The notes under the pieces: model-generated
Told to the model about the DNA's origin: nothing
What the model saw: only the letters and a program-made list of their open reading frames with translations
Databases searched by the model: none
Origin: Pelagerythrobacter marensis
GTDB taxonomy: Bacteria; Pseudomonadota; Alphaproteobacteria; Sphingomonadales; Sphingomonadaceae
Assembly (NCBI RefSeq): GCF_036700095.1
Contig: NZ_CP144918.1
Location: forward strand, 187,001 to 251,000
Length of the DNA: 64,000 nt
Direction of reading: 5' to 3'
Position numbers and translations under genes: made by a program
Part shown: positions 53,994 to 61,569 of the stretch, piece by piece
Numbering within the stretch: the first letter of the stretch is position 1
How the letters are laid out: every line of letters starts with the position of its first letter

Positions 53994-55015
53994 GCGGAAC
54001 GCGGCACGCCCCGGTCGGCGTGATCGGCGCCGGGGCCTGGGGCACGGCGCTGGCGCAGATGCTCGCGTCGGACGGGCGCGAGGTCCTGCTATGGGCGTTC
54101 GAACCGGAGCTGGTGGAGCGGATCAATACCGATCACCGCAATCCGATCTACCTGCCTTCGGCCGAACTGGCCGCCACGATCCGCGCCACCGGAGCGCTGG
54201 AGGACCTTGGCGATTGCGCGACCGTCCTTGCGGTCACGCCGGCGCAGCATCTCGGCAAAGTGCTGAGCGGCCTGCGCGCCGCGCCGCGTGACCTGGTGCT
54301 GTGCAGCAAGGGGATCGAGGCGGGGAGCGGACGGCTGATGAACGCGGTCGCGTCGCAAGCCGCGCCGGGCAGCGAGATTGCCGTGCTGTCCGGCCCGACT
54401 TTCGCGCACGAAGTCGCCACCGGACTGCCGACCGCCGTGACGCTCGCCTGCAGCGGCGGAGAGAGCCAGTGGGACCGGCTCGCCCCCACGATCGCGCGGC
54501 CGCGGTTCCGGCCCTATTATTCGGATGATATCGTGGGCGCGGAAATCGGGGGATCGGTCAAGAACGTTCTCGCCATCGCCTGCGGCGTGGTCGACGGCCT
54601 CGGCCTCGGCCAGAACGCGCGCGCCGCGCTGATTGCGCGCGGCTATGCCGAGATGCTGCGTTTCGGCGAGACGCTGGGCGCGCGGCCGGAAACGCTCGCC
54701 GGGCTGTGCGGGCTGGGCGATCTGGTGCTCACCTGCTCTTCGACCTCCAGCCGCAATTTCTCGCTCGGCAAGGCGCTGGGCGAAGGGCAGTCCGCCGACA
54801 GCCTGATGGCCGACAGGCGCACGGTTGCCGAGGGCGCGCATACCGCGCCCGTGCTTGCCGAACTGGCCGCGCGCCACGGGATCGCCATGCCGATCGTCAC
54901 CGCCGTCCACCACTTGCTGGGCGGAGCCCCCGCGCGCGATATCGTCAGCGAACTGCTCGCTCGCCCGCTCCGGTCCGAACAGGACGGTCCCGGCGCCCAG
55001 GGTTCCCCTGCGTGA
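53990..55015 (+). CDS. gpsA: Glycerol-3-phosphate dehydrogenase [NAD(P)+]
   Basis: 341 residues; reduces dihydroxyacetone phosphate to sn-glycerol 3-phosphate for phospholipid synthesis. The NAD-binding [14 protein letters not shown] opens the protein; [17 protein letters not shown], the catalytic-lysine region [20 protein letters not shown] and the [13 protein letters not shown] element follow. ATG 53990 is fixed by the overlap with tsaD, and its stop overlaps the flippase start by GTGA, so tsaD-gpsA-flippase form one operon. Confidence 0.97.
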   Translation: MSGTRHAPVGVIGAGAWGTALAQMLASDGREVLLWAFEPELVERINTDHRNPIYLPSAELAATIRATGALEDLGDCATVLAVTPAQHLGKVLSGLRAAPRDLVLCSKGIEAGSGRLMNAVASQAAPGSEIAVLSGPTFAHEVATGLPTAVTLACSGGESQWDRLAPTIARPRFRPYYSDDIVGAEIGGSVKNVLAIACGVVDGLGLGQNARAALIARGYAEMLRFGETLGARPETLAGLCGLGDLVLTCSSTSSRNFSLGKALGEGQSADSLMADRRTVAEGAHTAPVLAELAARHGIAMPIVTAVHHLLGGAPARDIVSELLARPLRSEQDGPGAQGSPA

Positions 55016-56511
55016 GCGAAACCGCGCAGCAGGGCGATATCGCCGCACTGGCGAAAGGGGGGCGGACGAACTTCTTCGGCTTCCTGCTGCGGCTGGCCGC
55101 GAGGCTGCCGTTCCTGTTCATCGCCGGCCGCCTTTACGGCGCGGAAGAGCTTGGCCGCTTCGCCTCCGCCCTGGTGGTGGTGGAACTGACCGCGCTCGTC
55201 TGCTCGATGGGCGAGAAGCGCGGGCTGGCCCAGCGCCTTTCCGAAGGCGAAGGCATCCGGCCCGCCAATCTGGTGTTCGACGGCCTGCTGCTCGCGCTGC
55301 TGCTCTCCTGCGCGGCGGCGGCATTCCTGTGGTTCGTGCCCGCCCCGATGTTCCCCGCAGGCGAATACGGCGTGCTCGACAAGCTTCTGGTGACCGCGAT
55401 CCCCGCCTATGCGCTGACCGAGATCCTGCTCGCGGCCCAGGCCTATCGCTACGACATAGCGACCACCGTGCGCGCGCGCGCGATCGTCGAACCCTGGACG
55501 ATCTCGATCATGGCGGGCGTCTTCTTCTACGTGATTCCGCGTTCGGGCCTGTCGCTCGCCTATATCGCCTCGATCTATGCCGGCCTGGCGGCAGCGGCCT
55601 GGCCGTTCCTGCGGACATACGGCCTGCCGCACAACTGGCGCCCCAACCTCGGCGACATGTGGGGCATGTCGGCCCGGGCCTTCCCGCTCGCAACCGCCGA
55701 TGCGGTGGAATGGGGAACCCGCCGGCTCGATATCTTCATCCTGGGCCTGTTCGCCGCGCCCGCCGCGGTCGGCATCTATTACGTCGCGCAACAGGTGGCG
55801 AGCCTGCCGCAAAAGCTGAAAACCAGCTTCGAGCCAATTTTGGGCCCGGTGATCACACGCAATCTGAAGGAAAACAACTTCCCGGCGATCGCGAAGCAGG
55901 TCTGCCAGGTCGGCTTCTGGATCGTCGCCGCGCAGGCCGGAATCGCCCTGGCGCTGGGCGTTCCGGGCGAGGCGGTCATGGGGCTGGTCGGTCCCAATTT
56001 CGTGGGCGGCACGGGCGCGCTTTCGTTTCTGCTCGCCGCCGAAGTCGTCGCCGCCACCGCCGTCGTTTCCGAAGCGGCGCTGGTCTACGTCGCGCGCAAG
56101 CGCAACCTTGCCATTTCGCTGGCGACCATTGCGCTCCAGGGCATATTGACCGTGGGCGCCATCATGCTGGTCGAGCGCATGGATCTGGGCGAGCCCTACA
56201 AGGCGGCTGCCGCGGCGATTTCGCTGATGGTTGCGCTGGGCGTCGCCTCGCTCGCCAAGGCATGGCTGCTGTCGCGCATTCTGGGCGAGCGGGTCAACAA
56301 CTGGCGCTGGGCGCTGGTCTGGGCGGCGGTGCCGGCGATCGCGGTCGGTTATCTGGCGACACGGATGCCCGAATGGGCCGAGCTGATCTTCGGCGTCCCG
56401 TTGATTCTGCTGATGTACGGCTGGATCATATGGCGCAAGGGGTTCGGCCCCGAAGACCGCGTGCTGTTTCGCCGCGAGATCGGAAACGACGGGGAAGCGC
56501 CCGCGGAATAG
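55012..56511 (+). CDS. Polysaccharide/oligosaccharide flippase-like membrane protein
   Basis: 499 residues with about twelve to fourteen transmembrane segments in the MATE/Wzx-like (MOP) fold: FFGFLLRLAARLPFLFIAGRLYGAEELGRF at the N-terminus (split around 21-50) and GIYYVAQQVASLPQKLKTSFEP in the middle, resembling the segment of Wzx-type flippases. It probably moves lipid-linked sugars across the inner membrane. GTG 55012 overlaps the gpsA stop (GTGA). Family clear, substrate unknown. No other glycan genes are nearby. Confidence 0.85.
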   Translation: MSETAQQGDIAALAKGGRTNFFGFLLRLAARLPFLFIAGRLYGAEELGRFASALVVVELTALVCSMGEKRGLAQRLSEGEGIRPANLVFDGLLLALLLSCAAAAFLWFVPAPMFPAGEYGVLDKLLVTAIPAYALTEILLAAQAYRYDIATTVRARAIVEPWTISIMAGVFFYVIPRSGLSLAYIASIYAGLAAAAWPFLRTYGLPHNWRPNLGDMWGMSARAFPLATADAVEWGTRRLDIFILGLFAAPAAVGIYYVAQQVASLPQKLKTSFEPILGPVITRNLKENNFPAIAKQVCQVGFWIVAAQAGIALALGVPGEAVMGLVGPNFVGGTGALSFLLAAEVVAATAVVSEAALVYVARKRNLAISLATIALQGILTVGAIMLVERMDLGEPYKAAAAAISLMVALGVASLAKAWLLSRILGERVNNWRWALVWAAVPAIAVGYLATRMPEWAELIFGVPLILLMYGWIIWRKGFGPEDRVLFRREIGNDGEAPAE

Positions 56512-56543
56512 GCGCATGGCGAGCCCCGCGCCCCCTCTCCCCG

Positions 56544-56572
56544 GCCCGGGCGCTCTCGCGATTGCGCCGGGC
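56544..56572. terminator. GC-rich stem-loop after the flippase gene
   Basis: GCCCGGGCGC (56544-56553) and GCGCCGGGC (56564-56572) pair with one bulge around a 10-base loop in the 86-base gap before the OmpA-family gene. No T-run follows, so it may only attenuate transcription. Confidence 0.3.
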
Positions 56573-56597
56573 GCGGGCAGGCATTAAGGCGCGGGCA

Positions 56598-57338
56598 ATG
56601 CCCCTGCGCCCGACCATAGCCATCGTCGCCGGAGCGCTCGTCACAGCTGCGCTGGCGCTCGCCGGCGCCACGATGTCGGCGCACGACATCCAGGCCGATC
56701 TGGAACGCCGCGCCGCCGAAGCTATCGACCGCGTCGGCGGAAAAGGCGTGCGGGCGCATTTCACTTCGCCTTCGGGCTGGCCTTCGCGCCATCCGGTTCT
56801 CGAAAGCGACGGCAATCTCGACGAGGGAACGCGCGCCGAAGTCGCACGCGCAGTCGCCGCGATTCCCGGGATCGGGGGCGTGCGCTGGGCGGACGGCGAA
56901 GCGCGCGCGCAAGTCGCGGGCATCGAATATACGCCGATGCATTGCCAGGAGGACGTGGACGCCCTGCTCCGCGCCCGGACGGTGCGATTCGAACAGTCGC
57001 GCAGCACGATCGACCGGTCGAGCCAGCAACTGCTGGACGAAGTCGCGGCCGCGCTGCGCCCCTGCCTCGGCAGCATTATCGCGATCACCGGCCATACCGA
57101 CAGCTCGGGCACGGAATCGGGCAACCTCGCCTTATCGCGCGAACGCGCGCATGCCGTGCGCCAGGCACTGATTCAGCGGGGCATTCCGGGCGACGGGCTG
57201 CGCGCGCGCGGCGTCGGCTCCGCCGAGCCGGTCGAAGGGTTGGCCCCGACCGACCCGGCCAACCGCCGGATCGAATTCTCGGTGATCGCGACCGAGCCGC
57301 TGGAAATCGCACCGGTCGACGTTCCGGGAGCACGCTGA
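56598..57338 (+). CDS. OmpA-family protein with N-terminal membrane anchor
   Basis: 246 residues. Residues about 8-26 are a hydrophobic signal or anchor (IAIVAGALVTAALALAGA), followed by a BON/Tsp-like region and then an OmpA/MotB peptidoglycan-binding domain (about 135-235). That domain shows VRFEQSRSTID, ITGHTDSSGTESGNLALS, RAHAVRQALIQRGI, GVGSAEPV and NRRIEFSV. It starts a group with the 35-residue protein (no gap) and the HhH protein. Likely an envelope-tethering factor of the inner-membrane side. Confidence 0.85.
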   Translation: MPLRPTIAIVAGALVTAALALAGATMSAHDIQADLERRAAEAIDRVGGKGVRAHFTSPSGWPSRHPVLESDGNLDEGTRAEVARAVAAIPGIGGVRWADGEARAQVAGIEYTPMHCQEDVDALLRARTVRFEQSRSTIDRSSQQLLDEVAAALRPCLGSIIAITGHTDSSGTESGNLALSRERAHAVRQALIQRGIPGDGLRARGVGSAEPVEGLAPTDPANRRIEFSVIATEPLEIAPVDVPGAR

Positions 57339-57446
57339 ATGGCAATCTGGTTCGAATTGATGGTAATGTTGCTGGTCACCTACGCGATCGGCCTCGGCGC
57401 AGGCTGGCTGGTCTGGGGCCGGGTGTCGCGGGATATGGGAGAATGA
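57339..57446 (+). CDS. Small (35-residue) membrane protein
   Basis: A complete frame from ATG 57339, directly after the OmpA-family stop, to TGA 57446. It encodes a short amphipathic start (MAIWFE), one transmembrane helix (LMVMLLVTYAIGLGAGWLVW) and a polar tail WGRVSRDMGE. The next gene begins 4 bases later, so it sits in a tight three-gene unit and fills the only gap. Its position, codon use and length are consistent with a real single-pass peptide; its function is unknown. Confidence 0.65.
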   Translation: MAIWFELMVMLLVTYAIGLGAGWLVWGRVSRDMGE

Positions 57447-57450
57447 TCGC

Positions 57451-58038
57451 ATGATGCAGATGGTGCAGACGTGGTGGCCGCTTTTCATCGTTGCCCTCCT
57501 GCTGGGCATCGCCGTGGCATGGTGGGTGTTCAGACCCTCGCGCAGCGCACGGGTGATCGATCGCGACGGGTCGGACGTGCTCGACGAAGGCGCGGCCCCT
57601 GCATCGCGCAACCAGGCGCTGATCGACGCGCCGCCGGCGGCATCGCCCCTGCCGCCCGTGGTCCCTCCCGGCATTGCCGGGACCGGCACGGCGGTCGCTG
57701 CCGCGGTCGAGGCGCAGCGGGACGCGGCGGAGCCGGCCCGGACGGAGGCCGACGATGCACCGCCGCCCGCGCCGGCCGCCGAACCCGCGCCAGCGGGAGA
57801 GGGCGACGATCTGACCCGGATCAAGGGGATCGGCCGCAAGCTCGACGAACTTCTCCGCTCGCTCGGCGTCACCAGCCTGGAACAGATCGCGGCGTGGAGC
57901 GATGCCGATATCGACCGGATCGACGCCCGGCTGGGCCGGTTCCAGGGCCGCATCCGGCGCGACGACTGGGTGGAGCAGGCACGCCTGCTTTCGGCCGGAG
58001 ACACGCGCGGCTACGAGGACAAGTTCGGGAAGCTCTGA
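57451..58038 (+). CDS. Membrane-anchored protein with C-terminal helix-hairpin-helix domain
   Basis: 195 residues: one N-terminal transmembrane helix (about 9-26, WPLFIVALLLGIAVAWWVF), a long Ala/Pro-rich linker, then about residues 120-185 a helix-hairpin-helix domain with DLTRIKGIGRKLDELLRSLG and TSLEQIAAWSDADIDRID. The same domain is seen in NuoE-like and ribosomal-protein-L21-like extensions, where it follows a Pro/Ala linker. No catalytic motif. Third gene of the OmpA / small peptide / HhH unit. Confidence 0.82.
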   Translation: MMQMVQTWWPLFIVALLLGIAVAWWVFRPSRSARVIDRDGSDVLDEGAAPASRNQALIDAPPAASPLPPVVPPGIAGTGTAVAAAVEAQRDAAEPARTEADDAPPPAPAAEPAPAGEGDDLTRIKGIGRKLDELLRSLGVTSLEQIAAWSDADIDRIDARLGRFQGRIRRDDWVEQARLLSAGDTRGYEDKFGKL

Positions 58039-58122
58039 ACCGGCCATCCGGCAAGAGTGGGGAACATTTTACCTGCCTGAGATTTGGTCGATCAAGCGCA
58101 ATCGCAATCTCGACAGGTTCCT

Positions 58123-58488
58123 ATGTCCAAGCATTTTCGTATTCTCGTCGCCGAAGACGAATTCATCGTCGCATTCGATTTATGCGATACGGTCAAGGAG
58201 GCCGGCTTCGAGGTCGAAGGCCCGCATTCGGCAATTTCGTCCGCGATGCTCGCGGTCCAGAAGGCGCGCCCGGACCTTGCCATTCTCGATGTCCGTCTGG
58301 AGGACGGCGACAGCTTCAGCCTGGCCGAAACCCTGATGGCCGAAGACGTGCCGGTCATCTTCCATTCGGGCCAGTTCAGCCCGGACGAGGTTCGCCAGCG
58401 CTATCCCGCGGCGATAGCTTGCGCCAAGCCGTGCCCGCCGAACGTGATTTTGCAAAAGGTCCAGCAGGCGCTTTCGACGACTCACTAA
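58123..58488 (+). CDS. Single-domain response regulator (receiver only)
   Basis: 121 residues, one CheY-like receiver without an output domain. Acidic pocket VAEDE at the N-terminus, the phospho-acceptor Asp in LAILDVRLEDGD (about residue 57), Ser/Thr in FHSGQ and the conserved Lys in CAKPCPP. Single-domain receivers in sphingomonads often act in phosphorelays or the general stress response. ATG 58123 is chosen; the frame from 58084 lacks a ribosome site. No kinase gene is adjacent. Confidence 0.9.
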   Translation: MSKHFRILVAEDEFIVAFDLCDTVKEAGFEVEGPHSAISSAMLAVQKARPDLAILDVRLEDGDSFSLAETLMAEDVPVIFHSGQFSPDEVRQRYPAAIACAKPCPPNVILQKVQQALSTTH

Positions 58489-58632
58489 GACCGCCGCGTG
58501 CGCCGGGAGCTTGCGGCGCCTCAAGGATTTCTCCGCAACAGAACCGGCATCTTCGCCCGAACGCATGGCGGGTGGACTTGTCGTGCCCGCGCAAGCCTGC
58601 AAAGGAAGGTGGCGACAGTTACAGGAGAAACC

Positions 58633-59817
58633 ATGGCCGGAATGGTGCCGTTCAACTGGCAGGACCCGTTCGATCTCGACGGGCAACTGAGCGAAGACGA
58701 ACGCATGATCCGCGACGCCGCGCGCGGTTTTGCGCAAGGCGAGCTGCAGCCGCGGGTGCAGCAGGCGTTTCGTGACGAGGCCGACGCGCCCGAGCTGTTC
58801 CCCCTGATGGGCCGTGCCGGGCTGCTCGGCGCGACGATACCGGAGGAATTCGGCGGGGCAGGCGCGGGCTATGTCGCCTACGGCCTGATCGCGCGCGAGA
58901 TCGAACGGGTCGATTCGGGCTACCGCTCGATGGCGTCGGTCCAGTCCAGCCTCGTGATGTATCCCATCCATGCCTACGGCACGCAGGAGCAGCGCGAGAA
59001 ATACCTGCCCGGCCTGGCCAGCGGTGCGTTGATCGGCTGTTTCGGTCTGACCGAACCCGACGCCGGTTCCGACCCCGGCGCGATGAAGACTTACGCAAAG
59101 AAGGACGGCAACGGCTATTCGCTGTCCGGGTCGAAGACCTGGATATCGAACGCCCCCTTCGCCGACGTCTTCGTGATCTGGGCCAGGAGCGAGGCGCACG
59201 GCGGCGCGATCCGCGGCTTCGTGCTCGAAAAAGGCATGGCCGGCCTGTCCGCACCGAAGATCGAGGGCAAGCTGAGCCTGCGCGCATCGACCACCGGCAT
59301 GGTGGTGATGGACGAGGTCAAGGTCGGCGCCGACGCGCTCCTCCCGGAAGTGGAGGGTCTCAAAGGGCCCTTCGGCTGCCTCAACCGCGCGCGCTACGGC
59401 ATATCGTGGGGCGCCATGGGCGCGGCCGAATTCTGCCTCGAGGCCGCGCGCCGGTATGGCCTCGACCGGCACCAGTTCGGCGTCCCGCTCGCCTCCAAGC
59501 AGCTTTACCAGCTCAAGCTCGCGAACATGACCAGCGAGATCGCGCTCGGCCTCCAGGCCAGTCTGCGCGTCGGGCGGCTGATGGACGAAGGGCGGTTCGC
59601 GCCCGAGATGATTTCCATCGTCAAGCGCAACAATGTCGGCAAAGCGCTGGAAATCGCGCGGGCCGCGCGCGACATGCACGGCGGCAACGGCATTTCCGAC
59701 GAATATCAGGTGATCCGCCACATGGTGAACCTCGAAACGGTCAACACCTACGAGGGGACGCACGACGTCCACGCCCTGATCCTGGGGCGGGCGATCACCG
59801 GGATCGCGGCGTTCTGA
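58633..59817 (+). CDS. gcdH: Glutaryl-CoA dehydrogenase
   Basis: 394-residue acyl-CoA dehydrogenase that oxidatively decarboxylates glutaryl-CoA to crotonyl-CoA in lysine and tryptophan breakdown. It matches the GcdH group closely: [78 protein letters not shown] and the terminal catalytic Glu374 in [11 protein letters not shown] 58633 has AGGAGAAACC upstream. The maiA start overlaps its stop by one base (TGATG), linking it with the aromatic-acid genes that follow. Confidence 0.95.
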   Translation: MAGMVPFNWQDPFDLDGQLSEDERMIRDAARGFAQGELQPRVQQAFRDEADAPELFPLMGRAGLLGATIPEEFGGAGAGYVAYGLIAREIERVDSGYRSMASVQSSLVMYPIHAYGTQEQREKYLPGLASGALIGCFGLTEPDAGSDPGAMKTYAKKDGNGYSLSGSKTWISNAPFADVFVIWARSEAHGGAIRGFVLEKGMAGLSAPKIEGKLSLRASTTGMVVMDEVKVGADALLPEVEGLKGPFGCLNRARYGISWGAMGAAEFCLEAARRYGLDRHQFGVPLASKQLYQLKLANMTSEIALGLQASLRVGRLMDEGRFAPEMISIVKRNNVGKALEIARAARDMHGGNGISDEYQVIRHMVNLETVNTYEGTHDVHALILGRAITGIAAF

Positions 59818-60467
59818 TGAAGCTCCACGGATACTATCGCAGCTCGACCAGCTACCGCCTGCGGATCGCGCTCAACCTCAAGCGCATCGATTACGAATAC
59901 GTGCCGGTCAACCTGCTCGCCGGCGAGCAGGCCGGCGGGCCGTATGCCGCGCGCAATCCATTCGCGAGCGTCCCGCTGCTGGAGGCGGACGGGCGCGACC
60001 GGGCGCAGTCGATGGCGCAGCTCGAATGGCTCGACGAAGCCTACCCCGAACACCCGCTGCTGCCGGCCGACATCGAACAGCGCTTCACCGCGCGCGAACT
60101 GGCCTATGCCATCGCGACCGAAACGCACGCCCCGAACAACCTTCAGGTGCTCAAGTACCTGAAGGCCAACTTCGGCGCCTCGCAGGAGCAGGTCGACACC
60201 TGGTACCGGCACTGGCTGTCGCGCACGTTCACGCCGATCGAGGCGCGGCTGGCGCAGCTCGGCACCGGCGATTTCCTGTTCGACAGCCCCGGCCTGTTCG
60301 AGGTCGTCCTCCTGCCGCAGCTCTACAACGCACGCCGCTTCGCGCTCGACCTGTCGGCCATGCCGCATATCGAGCGCATAGAGGCGGCCTGCCTTCCGCT
60401 CGACGCCTTCCGGCGCGCGCACCCCGACAATCAGCCGGACAACCCGGAAAAAGGACAAGGCACATGA
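59817..60467 (+). CDS. maiA: Maleylacetoacetate isomerase
   Basis: 216-residue glutathione S-transferase of the zeta class; isomerises maleylacetoacetate to fumarylacetoacetate in homogentisate (Phe/Tyr) catabolism. The catalytic SSTSYRLRIALNLK motif (about 9-22) is diagnostic, followed by LLAGEQ, NPFASVPLLE and a QSMAQLEWLDE helix. ATG 59817 is set by the one-base overlap with gcdH; its stop overlaps fahA by ATGA. Confidence 0.95.
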   Translation: MKLHGYYRSSTSYRLRIALNLKRIDYEYVPVNLLAGEQAGGPYAARNPFASVPLLEADGRDRAQSMAQLEWLDEAYPEHPLLPADIEQRFTARELAYAIATETHAPNNLQVLKYLKANFGASQEQVDTWYRHWLSRTFTPIEARLAQLGTGDFLFDSPGLFEVVLLPQLYNARRFALDLSAMPHIERIEAACLPLDAFRRAHPDNQPDNPEKGQGT

Positions 60468-61474
60468 AGCTCGCAAGCCTCAACGATGGAACCCGCGACG
60501 GCAAGCTGGTCGTCGTCTCGCGCGATATCACCCGCTATTGCGCGGCCGACAATATCGCACCGACAATGCAGTATGCGCTCGACAACTGGGCCGACGTCGC
60601 GCCCAGGCTGGAAGTGCTCTATCGCGATGTCGAGCACGAGGCGGTGCCCTGCGAACGCTTCCACGAGCGCGAGGCGCATTCGCCCCTGCCGCGCGCCTAT
60701 CAGTGGGCCGACGGGTCGGCCTACATCAACCACGTCGAACTCGTGCGCAAGGCGCGCGGCGCCGAAGTGCCCGAAAGCTTCTATCACGATCCGCTGATGT
60801 ATCAGGGCGGGTCCGACGATTTCCTGCCTCCGCGCGCGAATATCCCGCTGAAGGATACCGCCTGGGGTTGCGACATGGAGGGCGAGATCGCCTGTATTGT
60901 CGACGACGTGCCGATGGGCGTTTCGGCGGAAGAAGCGGCGGAGCACATCAAGCTGCTGATGCTGGTCAACGACGTATCGCTGCGCGGGCTGATCCCCGGC
61001 GAGCTGGCCAAGGGCTTCGGGTTCTTCCAGTCCAAGCCGGCGAGCGCGTTCAGCCCGGTCGCGGTCACGCCCGACGAGCTGGGCGATGCCTGGCGCGGCA
61101 ATGTGATCCATCGCCCGCTGATGGTCGATTACAACGGCGAGCCGTTCGGACGGGCCAATGCGGGGAAAGACGCAACGTTCAGCCTGGCCGAGCTGGTCGC
61201 GCATGCCGCGAAGACCCGCAACCTGGGCGCGGGCGCGATCATCGGGTCCGGTACGGTTTCCAACCAGGGGCCCGAAGGCGATCCGGGCAAGCCGGTCGCC
61301 GAAGGCGGCGCCGGCTATTCGTGCATCGCCGAAATCCGCATGATCGAAACGATCGCCCAGGGCGAGGCGAAGACGCGTTTCATGGCACCGGGCGACACCG
61401 TGGCGATCTGGATGGAGGACGAATCCGGCCATTCGATCTTCGGCAAGATCGAACAGGAAGTCGTCCAGGCCTGA
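60464..61474 (+). CDS. fahA: Fumarylacetoacetate hydrolase
   Basis: 336 residues; hydrolyses fumarylacetoacetate to fumarate and acetoacetate, the last step after MaiA. The FAH fold is seen with YHDPLMYQGGSDDFLPPRA, WGCDMEGEIACIVDD (metal-binding acidic residues), LVNDVSLRGLIPGELA, GFGFFQSKPASAFSPVAVTPDEL and GSGTVSNQGPEG (split). No homogentisate dioxygenase gene is in the window. ATG 60464 overlaps the maiA stop by ATGA. Confidence 0.94.
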   Translation: MKLASLNDGTRDGKLVVVSRDITRYCAADNIAPTMQYALDNWADVAPRLEVLYRDVEHEAVPCERFHEREAHSPLPRAYQWADGSAYINHVELVRKARGAEVPESFYHDPLMYQGGSDDFLPPRANIPLKDTAWGCDMEGEIACIVDDVPMGVSAEEAAEHIKLLMLVNDVSLRGLIPGELAKGFGFFQSKPASAFSPVAVTPDELGDAWRGNVIHRPLMVDYNGEPFGRANAGKDATFSLAELVAHAAKTRNLGAGAIIGSGTVSNQGPEGDPGKPVAEGGAGYSCIAEIRMIETIAQGEAKTRFMAPGDTVAIWMEDESGHSIFGKIEQEVVQA

Positions 61475-61500
61475 TCCCTTCCCCTTCGGCCCGAAGAGAT

Positions 61501-61560
61501 GGCCATGCCGCCCGGCCGGAGGGGACCGGGCGACATGGCCGGCCCGCGTAGAACGCGGGC
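61501..61560. terminator. Two stem-loops between convergent fahA and the autotransporter
   Basis: GGCCATGCCGCCCGG (61501-61515) pairs with CCGGGCGACATGGCC (61526-61540) with one mismatch and a 10-base loop. GCCCGCG (61542-61548) pairs with CGCGGGC (61554-61560) over a 5-base loop. They fill most of the 95-base gap between two convergent genes and likely end transcription from both sides, though no T-run is present. Confidence 0.5.
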
Positions 61561-61569
61561 TGGGGGGGC

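Noticed and set aside
58061-58088. GGAAC before the response regulator, as a general-stress (EcfG) promoter
   Set aside because: The -35-like GGAAC is present but no CGTT-type -10 is found 16-17 bases further on.
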